DNA of 64,000 bases from Mesorhizobium amorphae (lineage in GTDB: Bacteria; Pseudomonadota; Alphaproteobacteria; Rhizobiales; Rhizobiaceae), in assembly GCF_014843845.1 (NCBI RefSeq), contig NZ_JHQS01000131.1, positions 62,001 through 126,000 of the forward strand, written 5' to 3'. Of this stretch, positions 57,950 through 64,000 are shown piece after piece (the stretch's first letter is position 1; the number at the start of each line of letters is the position of its first letter). Under the pieces are notes generated by a model. That model made no database searches and was not told the DNA's origin. It saw only the letters and a program-made list of their open reading frames with translations. The translations under genes were made by a program, and so were the position numbers.

Positions 57950-60001
57950 TCACGCAGCCTTGCCGCTGGTGTTCATCGCCTCGTCGGCCAGACGTCCGGT
58001 GAGTTCGGCCATATGGTCGAACACGGCGCGATAGCTGGCCACGCCCGCCGTTGCCGAGCGCAGTTCGATGATCAGATCGCCGATCTCCGCCTGCGGCATG
58101 GTCGCCTCGACGACGTCCCATCCCGGCCAGTCGGGCCGAGCGTCATAGCCGAGGATCTGGCCACGCCGCTGCGGGATGAGAGCGATGATCTTCGAGGTCG
58201 CTTCGGACGGCGTGACGATCTCGACCTTCATCACCGGCTCGAGCAATACCGGCGAGCAGGCGGCCATGCCTTCCTTCATCGCCAGCTTGGCGGCCATCTG
58301 GAAGGCCATGTCCGAGGAATCGACGGCATGGTAGGAGCCGTCGGACAGGTTGACGGCGACGTCGACCACCGGGAAGCCGAGGGGGCCGGACTTCAGATAA
58401 TCGCGGATGCCCGTCTCGACCGACTGGATGTAGGTCTTCGGCACGACGCCGCCGGTGATGGTGTCGGTGAACTGGAAACCCGAGCCGCGCGGCAGCGGCT
58501 TGATCTCGATCACCACATCGCCGAATTGGCCGTGGCCGCCTGACTGCTTCTTGTGGCGACCACGCTGCTGCGCCGATTTGCGGATCGTCTCGCGGTAGGG
58601 CACGGCCGGTGTGTGGCCCTCGACGGGGATCTGGTTCTTGCCTTCGAGGCGCTCGCGCACGACACGCAGATGCATCTCGCCATGCCCCGACAGCACGGTC
58701 TCGGCGGAATCCTGGTTGTGGCGCAGGCTGAGCGAGGGATCCTCCTCCGCAAGACGCTGGATGGCCGCCGACATCTTGACCTCGTCCTTGCGTTCCTTCG
58801 GCCGCAGCGCGAAAGCGAAGACCGGTTGCGGTGGCGCCAGCGTGGCCAGCGGTTTGATGCCGCCTTTGGCCGCACTCAGCGTTTCGCCGGTCTTGACGGT
58901 GTCGAGCTTGCCGAGCGCGACGGTGTCGCCTGCCTTGGCGATGGCGAGCTTGGACTGGTCCTTGCCGAGCATCTTGTAGATGCCGGACACCTTTGCCGTT
59001 TCGCCGCCTGACAGGAAGAGTTCGGCGGCGTCGGCGACCTGGCCGGAGAGCACGCGCGAGACCGACAGCTTGCCGCCATGCGCCGTATGGATGGTCTTCA
59101 TCACCTGGACCACCGTCTGATTGCCGTCGGGGGCGCCCAGGCGTCTGCGCGTCGCCTCGACGTCGGGCGCATCGTGGCGGATCGCCTTCAGCAGGCGCAG
59201 CACGCCATTGCCCTTCTCGGCGGTGCCGATGAGCACCGGCGTCACAATGCCTTCCCGCAGGTCGGCGGCGAGGTCGTCGAAGATTTCGTCCTTCGGCGGT
59301 TCGATCTCCTCGAGCAGCTGCTCCATGAGCTGGTCGTCGTGGTCGGCGAGTGTCTCCAGCATGGAAAAGCGCGCCTCAAGCTCACGCGCCTTGTCGTCGC
59401 CCGGGATGTCGGCGACCTCGCTTTCGGCATACTCGCGATAGATGTAGGCGCGCTCCAAGGCCAGATCGATCGAGCCGATGACGACGCTGTCCTTGCGCAG
59501 CGGAATCTGACGCAGCAGCAGCGGCACCGAGCTTGCCGGCTGCAGCATCTTCAGCGTGTCGCGCACGCCCGCGATCGCCTTGTCGACCTTGTTCAGGAAC
59601 AGGATGCGCGGCACGCCGAGATCGTCGAGCTTGCGCATGATGAGCTGCAAGGCGGGAATCTTCTTTTCGTCGGCTTCGGCGACGACGACGGCGACGTCGC
59701 AGGCGGCGAGCACAGGCTCGGCCTCGAAAGAGAATTCGATGGAGCCGGGACAGTCGACGAAGGTAAGCTGCTCGCCCATGAATTCGGTGGTGGCGAAGGT
59801 CGCCTCGACGCTCATGGCATGGGCGCGCGCCTCGGGCGAATGATCGGAAACGGTGCTTCCCGACGAAACGGGATTCTGGCGGGGAATGGCGCCCGTGCGG
59901 GCGAGTATGGCTTCGAGAAGTGTCGTTTTACCGCTTGCGAAGGGACCGACTATGGCAATGCATTTCGGTCCCGTGCGTCGTCCTCCGGCGCGAGTACCCA
60001 T
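57950..60001 (-). CDS. elongation factor G-like GTPase
   Basis: A 683-residue EF-G-like protein: P-loop GPFASGKTTLLEAI, G3 VDCPGSIEFSFEAE, G4 NKVDKAIAG, then domains II to V including GRHKKQSGGHGQFGDVVIEI and VDSSDMAFQMAAKLAMKEGM. This is the FusA-like paralogue found in many alphaproteobacteria beside the main EF-G. The G2 (effector) region is divergent and the cognate GTPase cycle is unknown; a role in translation or ribosome recycling is inferred. Start at the ATG at 60001; a longer frame upstream lacks homology. Confidence 0.9.
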   Translation of the reverse strand: MGTRAGGRRTGPKCIAIVGPFASGKTTLLEAILARTGAIPRQNPVSSGSTVSDHSPEARAHAMSVEATFATTEFMGEQLTFVDCPGSIEFSFEAEPVLAACDVAVVVAEADEKKIPALQLIMRKLDDLGVPRILFLNKVDKAIAGVRDTLKMLQPASSVPLLLRQIPLRKDSVVIGSIDLALERAYIYREYAESEVADIPGDDKARELEARFSMLETLADHDDQLMEQLLEEIEPPKDEIFDDLAADLREGIVTPVLIGTAEKGNGVLRLLKAIRHDAPDVEATRRRLGAPDGNQTVVQVMKTIHTAHGGKLSVSRVLSGQVADAAELFLSGGETAKVSGIYKMLGKDQSKLAIAKAGDTVALGKLDTVKTGETLSAAKGGIKPLATLAPPQPVFAFALRPKERKDEVKMSAAIQRLAEEDPSLSLRHNQDSAETVLSGHGEMHLRVVRERLEGKNQIPVEGHTPAVPYRETIRKSAQQRGRHKKQSGGHGQFGDVVIEIKPLPRGSGFQFTDTITGGVVPKTYIQSVETGIRDYLKSGPLGFPVVDVAVNLSDGSYHAVDSSDMAFQMAAKLAMKEGMAACSPVLLEPVMKVEIVTPSEATSKIIALIPQRRGQILGYDARPDWPGWDVVEATMPQAEIGDLIIELRSATAGVASYRAVFDHMAELTGRLADEAMNTSGKAA

Positions 60002-60158
60002 GGCTGACCTCCACTCAGGCGTTTCCCTGGGAGCGGCGGCCGGCCTGTACGGCCGTCGCGGGCGGGGGTTCTTTTCGTTTCGCCACCTGCCCGACAGCAT
60101 CGTCCCACGGGTTCGCGGGGAGGGCAAGGAAAATAGGAAATTCGCCGGCTTGGTTGTC

Positions 60159-61688
60159 TCAGGCGGTGCGGGTGAGCGATCCGGTGCGCGCGGCAAGCAG
60201 GGCGCCAGCCTTGTCGCGCGGTGCCGGCCTGCCGAAGAAGTAACCCTGGAAGCGGTTGCAGCCGGCGGCCCTGGCGAGGGTGAATTCTTCTTCCGTCTCG
60301 ATGCCTTCGGCAACGATGGTGACATGCTGGATACGCGCGATCTGCGCCAGCGCAGAAACGAAGATCTGGGCGACCTGATCGTGGGCGAGACTGCGGATGT
60401 AGGATCGGTCTATCTTGATGCTGTCGATGGGCAAGGTCTTGAGATAGTTGAAACCGCAATGGCCGGTACCGAAATCGTCGAGCGCTATGTGAAAGCCGAG
60501 GCCGCGCAGAGTTTCGAGGCGCCTCAGGATTTCGGGTGTGGCGGCGGTCGCCACTGTCTCGGTGATCTCGATAATGAATTGCTCCGCCGAGCGGCCGGTC
60601 TCACGCAGCACGCGGTCGCACATCGTGACGATCTCGTCGCGTTTCAGCTGCTCACCCGAGACGTTGATGCTGATGCGGCGTCCGTGAAAATGGGCAACGT
60701 CGGCGCAGGCGCGCTTGAAGACCCATTCGCCCAGCATGTCGATCAGGGTCGAGCGTTCGGCGATTGGAATGAACTCGGCTGGCGAGATCAGGCCACGCAC
60801 AGGATGGCGCCAGCGTATCAGTCCCTCCAGGGCGTAGGCGGAGCCGTCGGGGTCGACAATGGGCTGATAGTGCAGTTCGAGTTCGCCGAGGTAGACAGCT
60901 GCCCGCAATTCGCGCTCGATCAGGCGGCGGTAGCGTTTGTCGGACAGCATCTCCTCGTCGAACACAGTGACGCGGCCGCGGCCGCCGGCCTTGCTTTCAT
61001 AGAGCGCCAGATCGGCAAGCAGCATCAACTCCGTCGTGTTCGACGCATGCGCCGGGGCAAGTGCCACGCCGATCGAAATGGAGAGCGGGATGGTCTTGCC
61101 CTCATGCGACTTGCCGGCCCGCATCGCGTCGAGCAGGCGGCGCGCATCGTTGTTGATCTCTGCCAGATCGCCATGCGGAATGATGACGCCGAACTCGTCG
61201 CCACCCAGGCGCCCGACCACGCCGTCGGCAAAGATGCGTTCGGCGGCCTTGACCAGATGCGCCAGGGCGAGATCGCCGAACTGATGGCCGAACGTGTCGT
61301 TGAGCTGCTTGAAATGGTCGAGGTCGATCAAAAGCAGGCTCGCCTGTCGCCGGTTGCGCAAGGAGCTCAGCTTGTCGCGCAGCGCCTCGATAAAATAGCG
61401 GCGGGTCATGGCGCCGGTCATCGCGTCCACGGTCAGAAAACGGTGCTTCTCCGCTTCGGCCGCCGCCGCCGACTGCAGCCGCTGCACCACGCTGCTGCGC
61501 ATGTACATCAACACCAGCAGCGCCATGCCGGTAGCGACCATCGAAACGACGAGAGCGGTGATGTAGGAGAAGTCTTCGACCCAGCCGAGCGCACCAAGCG
61601 CGGTCGCCGTTATGCTCAGCACAAGCAGGAACTGGATGCCGCGGTAGACCCTGCCGCTATGGTCCTTGATCGTCGCCAGTATGCTCAT
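60159..61688 (-). CDS. GGDEF-EAL domain protein (c-di-GMP turnover)
   Basis: A 509-residue protein with two N-terminal transmembrane segments (IQFLLVLSITATALGALGWV; LVVSMVATGMALLVLMYMR), a GGDEF domain with intact LGGDEFGVII, and an EAL domain in which the signature reads LEGLIRW, with IALDDFGTGHCGFNYLKTLP and AEGIETEEEF intact. Diguanylate cyclase activity is plausible; the EAL domain keeps the catalytic acidic residues, so it may also be a phosphodiesterase. The Ala-to-Gly change in the EAL motif is tolerated in active enzymes. Starts at the ATG at 61688. Confidence 0.93.
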   Translation of the reverse strand: MSILATIKDHSGRVYRGIQFLLVLSITATALGALGWVEDFSYITALVVSMVATGMALLVLMYMRSSVVQRLQSAAAAEAEKHRFLTVDAMTGAMTRRYFIEALRDKLSSLRNRRQASLLLIDLDHFKQLNDTFGHQFGDLALAHLVKAAERIFADGVVGRLGGDEFGVIIPHGDLAEINNDARRLLDAMRAGKSHEGKTIPLSISIGVALAPAHASNTTELMLLADLALYESKAGGRGRVTVFDEEMLSDKRYRRLIERELRAAVYLGELELHYQPIVDPDGSAYALEGLIRWRHPVRGLISPAEFIPIAERSTLIDMLGEWVFKRACADVAHFHGRRISINVSGEQLKRDEIVTMCDRVLRETGRSAEQFIIEITETVATAATPEILRRLETLRGLGFHIALDDFGTGHCGFNYLKTLPIDSIKIDRSYIRSLAHDQVAQIFVSALAQIARIQHVTIVAEGIETEEEFTLARAAGCNRFQGYFFGRPAPRDKAGALLAARTGSLTRTA

Positions 61689-61831
61689 GTCACCGTCCCC
61701 GCAACACAAGCCACGGCTAGAGCCCAGCTGTTAAGAAGACATTGAGTTTGCCGAAGGCAGCCGCCATTTTTCGTCCTGTGGCGCCGACCACCGGAAACTT
61801 CTGGGTTGGCATCATCGCCGACGCGATCCGT

Positions 61832-62698
61832 TCAACCGGCCTGGCTTCGGCGCTGCCTCACCAGGGCGCCATCCGCGCTCTGCGCCTCGACCGCGTCGGC
61901 AAAGCGCGACAGCATCGGATTGAACAGGTCCGGCCGCTCCCAGAAGGGGGCGTGTCCGACACCGGGGACGACATGGCAATGTTCCCACAGAGCGCCGTAG
62001 TGCAGCGCCTCGAAGTAACTGAGCCGGACAAACGGATCATTTTCACCGTTGACGATCGCAACCGGGAATGCGGCCTGCTCGACCACCTGCCTCTGGTCGG
62101 CGCCGTCGCCGCTCATCATGCTGCGCGTCACCGTGGCGCGCAGCCTGCCGTCCGTGCGCAGTATGGTCTGACGGAAGGACGGATCGGCGCTGTCGCCGAA
62201 GCACAATGCCTCGAAACGCTCGGCATCGCGCTCCGAGTAGATTTTCTTGGAGGCGAGCAGCATGTCCCAATGCGCATGGAAGCCGCGCAGCATGCCGAAC
62301 ACGCCCTTGGAAACAGGCGGGGCGCCGGTCAGCATCAGTCCGCGGATTGCCGGATGGAAACCCGCGAACTCCATGGCGACGTGGCCACCGAGCGACCAGC
62401 CGAAAACGATGGCACGCTTGATGGCCAGTCGGTCGAGGAGTTCACCCGCCGACCGGGCCAAGCCGGCGATCGTGTAGGCTGTTGCCGGGTCGTGAGCGTC
62501 AGAGGATCCGCCATGACCGGGAAGGTCGAAGGCGATCAGCCTGTGGGCATCGGCGAGCGGGCTGTCGAACTGCCTGGCGAACACGGCGCGCGAACTGCCC
62601 GAGCCATGGATCATCAGGATCGGCATGCCAAGGCCCGACGATTCGCTGAGGCGCAAATCGGCCTGTGATGTACGGATCGTGCGCTCGGCAACGGCCAT
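61832..62698 (-). CDS. alpha/beta hydrolase
   Basis: A 288-residue alpha/beta-hydrolase: oxyanion MIHGSGSSRAVFARQF, nucleophile elbow FGWSLGGHVAMEF (Ser about 118), Asp in VNGENDPFVRL and His in VPGVGHAPFWERPD, the full catalytic triad order. The substrate is not predictable; related rhizobial proteins hydrolyse esters or lactones. Start chosen at MAVAERT. Isolated between the GGDEF-EAL gene and the ICMT-like gene. Confidence 0.9.
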   Translation of the reverse strand: MAVAERTIRTSQADLRLSESSGLGMPILMIHGSGSSRAVFARQFDSPLADAHRLIAFDLPGHGGSSDAHDPATAYTIAGLARSAGELLDRLAIKRAIVFGWSLGGHVAMEFAGFHPAIRGLMLTGAPPVSKGVFGMLRGFHAHWDMLLASKKIYSERDAERFEALCFGDSADPSFRQTILRTDGRLRATVTRSMMSGDGADQRQVVEQAAFPVAIVNGENDPFVRLSYFEALHYGALWEHCHVVPGVGHAPFWERPDLFNPMLSRFADAVEAQSADGALVRQRRSQAG

Positions 62699-62834
62699 GC
62701 TGGATTGAACCTCCGGATTGCGTGGCCGGCAACATCTCACAGCGGGGTCTACACCGCCTTTAAGTTTCTGGTTAAGAAAGGATTTATAAGCGGCGACCGT
62801 TTATAGTGGCCGAATCCTAACGATGGGGGTGGTG

Positions 62835-63383
62835 ATGGAACGCGGGCTCGATCTTCTTCTCTCGATCAGCAGCATTGCAACGGTCGGCCAGTATCTCTGG
62901 TCGATGCGTGCCCATTTCCAGGCGACGACCATGTCTGCCGGCGCGAGGGTGATTTCAGCGGTCGTGGCCGCGACGGCACTGTTCTTTCTGGCGATACTCT
63001 GGATCCTGCCGCAGCCGCCGCTAGCGTTGATCGCCGGGCTGGCGATCCAGTTGGTCAGCTCTGCCCTGTTCTGGTGGGCGATCTCGACGTCGCGCAAGGC
63101 GCGGCTGCGCTTTGCCTTTGCCGAGGACAATCCCCACAGCCTGGTGACCGACGGTCCGTTCGGCTATATCCGCCATCCGTTCTACACATCCTACATCATC
63201 TTCTGGATCGGATGGGGCATCGCCACCTGGTCGATCCTGGCGGTGGTGCCGGTTGCCGGGATAATCGTGATCTATGTGATCGCGGCTCTGGACGAAGAGA
63301 AGAAGTTTTCGCGCACCGAACTGGCCGACGCCTATGCGGCCCATCGCAAGCGAGCCGGCCTGTTCTGGCCGCGGCTGGGGTAG
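62835..63383 (+). CDS. isoprenylcysteine methyltransferase-like membrane protein (ICMT type, copy 2)
   Basis: About 182 residues with five or so membrane segments: SISSIATVGQYLWSMRAHFQ, AATALFFLAILWILPQPPLA, ALFWWAISTSRKARLRFAFA, then the SAM-binding motif GPFGYIRHPFYTSYIIFWIG and AVVPVAGIIVIYVIAALDEE with a C-terminal YAAHRKRAGLF. It resembles the ICMT-type gene at 56779 in motif order but not in close sequence. The ATG at 62835 sits behind GGGGGTGG; the ATG four codons earlier has no ribosome site. Substrate unknown. Confidence 0.87.
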   Translation: MERGLDLLLSISSIATVGQYLWSMRAHFQATTMSAGARVISAVVAATALFFLAILWILPQPPLALIAGLAIQLVSSALFWWAISTSRKARLRFAFAEDNPHSLVTDGPFGYIRHPFYTSYIIFWIGWGIATWSILAVVPVAGIIVIYVIAALDEEKKFSRTELADAYAAHRKRAGLFWPRLG

Positions 63384-63534
63384 CGCTGCCGCAATTATCC
63401 GCGCGTGCCGCTTGCTGGACGGTGTCGAGGAGGCGGTTGCGCAACAGCCGATATCGGACGAGAGTGCCGCTCGCTTCCATGATCGGCGCCACCGGATCGA
63501 CGATTGCCGCGCCGTCAGCTTGAGGATCAGTACC

Positions 63535-63930
63535 ATGAAGATTATTGCCTGCGGCAGCGTGCCGACCATTATCGCTCCGGACAAATACTTCACCGGCCGC
63601 GTGCTGCAGACACCGATCATCGAGAAGGAAGCGCCGGCCCGGCTCAGGGCGACCCTGGTCAGCTTCGAGCCTGGCGCACGCACCTTCTGGCACACGCACC
63701 CGCTTGGCCAAACGCTCTATGTCACATCAGGCGCCGGCCGCGCGCAGACTTGGGGCGGCCCGATCCAGGAGATCAAAGCCGGCGACGTCATCTCGTTCGA
63801 TCCCGGCGAAAAGCACTGGCATGGCGCCGGCGCGCAAACGGCGATGACGCATATCGCCATGCAGGAGGCGCTCGACGGCGTCCACGCGGACTGGCTGGAA
63901 CAGGTCACCGACGAGCAGTTTGGTGATTGA
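63535..63930 (+). CDS. cupin domain protein
   Basis: A 131-residue single cupin: FWHTHPLGQTLYVTSGAGRA (first metal-binding motif, His/His/Glu-like with Gln in place of Glu) and GDVISFDPGEKHWHGAGAQT (second motif with His). The fold is intact; the ligand and activity are unknown. Proteins like this resemble quercetin dioxygenase-like or carboxymuconolactone-type cupins. Stands alone with a terminator 25 bases after the stop. Confidence 0.88.
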   Translation: MKIIACGSVPTIIAPDKYFTGRVLQTPIIEKEAPARLRATLVSFEPGARTFWHTHPLGQTLYVTSGAGRAQTWGGPIQEIKAGDVISFDPGEKHWHGAGAQTAMTHIAMQEALDGVHADWLEQVTDEQFGD

Positions 63931-63954
63931 ATCTTGTTGTTTTGAAACAAAAAA

Positions 63955-63979
63955 CCCGGCCGTCCGCGGCCGGGTTTTT
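63955..63979. terminator. bidirectional intrinsic terminator
   Basis: CCCGGCCG / CGGCCGGG with a TCCG loop; an A-run precedes and a T-run follows, so it can act on both strands. It ends the cupin transcript. Confidence 0.9.
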
Positions 63980-64000
63980 CTTGGCAGCAACACGATGCCC

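Overview
The window reads as ordinary high-GC chromosome of an alphaproteobacterium of the order Hyphomicrobiales, most likely Mesorhizobium or a close relative. Reasons: the lrp / trxB / lsrB block, a BA14K-type secreted protein, an extended UvrB, petP-petR regulators, UbiK and DUF3775-type proteins, and short mosaic palindromes of the kind scattered between rhizobial genes. No tRNA, rRNA, insertion sequence, integrase or CRISPR array was recognised. Organism identity is inferred from protein families, not from a marker gene.

Layout. 1-5.2 kb (mostly minus): first codons of prs, a lipoprotein, an M24-fold protein lacking the usual metal ligands, and the coupled set pgeF / midA-like / lgt. 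5.2-13.4 kb: UbiK, YbjN and CsaA-like proteins, a GT4 glycosyltransferase, a MarR - OmpR-type regulator - histidine kinase operon (petP-petR-like), ilvE, a metallo-beta-lactamase-fold hydrolase. 13.4-18.9 kb: BA14K protein, tandem cold-shock genes, a double-Kazal lipoprotein, a TPR-sulfotransferase, and small DUF1428, VOC and DUF1127 proteins. 18.9-21.4 kb: an ABC-F gene with a short leader ORF, followed by a low-GC patch with what looks like a polymorphic-toxin tip and its immunity gene. 21.4-32.3 kb: uvrB, CapA-family protein, several secreted or membrane proteins of unknown function, and a YegS-type lipid kinase. 32.3-36.1 kb: a translationally coupled GMC oxidoreductase / enolase-superfamily / 3-hydroxyisobutyrate-dehydrogenase-like operon. 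36.3-39.8 kb: thioesterase and two consecutive divergent HxlR-regulator/oxidoreductase pairs. 39.8-47.2 kb: putative beta-1,2-glucan hydrolase, CNNM/CorC-type transporter, LssY-domain protein, two extensin-family peptidase-like proteins, DUF3775, TPR protein, greA. 47.4-54 kb: a complete ADP-L-glycero-D-manno-heptose pathway with two heptosyltransferases for LPS inner core. 54-64 kb: lrp, trxB, lsrB, two ICMT-like membrane methyltransferases, an EF-G-like GTPase, a GGDEF-EAL protein, an alpha/beta hydrolase and a cupin.

Functional threads. Envelope biogenesis recurs: lgt matures lipoproteins, several of which are encoded here; gmhA, hldE, gmhB and hldD make the activated heptose used by WaaC and WaaF; LsrB homologues control LPS and oxidative-stress genes in rhizobia. 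Redox handling recurs too (trxB/lsrB, two HxlR-controlled oxidoreductases).

Most interesting, and least certain, are non-coding or very short elements: the ABC-F leader ORF, the toxin/immunity remnant, and two plus-strand RNA candidates at 57.5-57.95 kb. One of these carries a CUCCUCCC anti-Shine-Dalgarno loop like the alpha-r14/NfeR1 sRNAs; the other is an unassigned multi-helix RNA with its own terminator.
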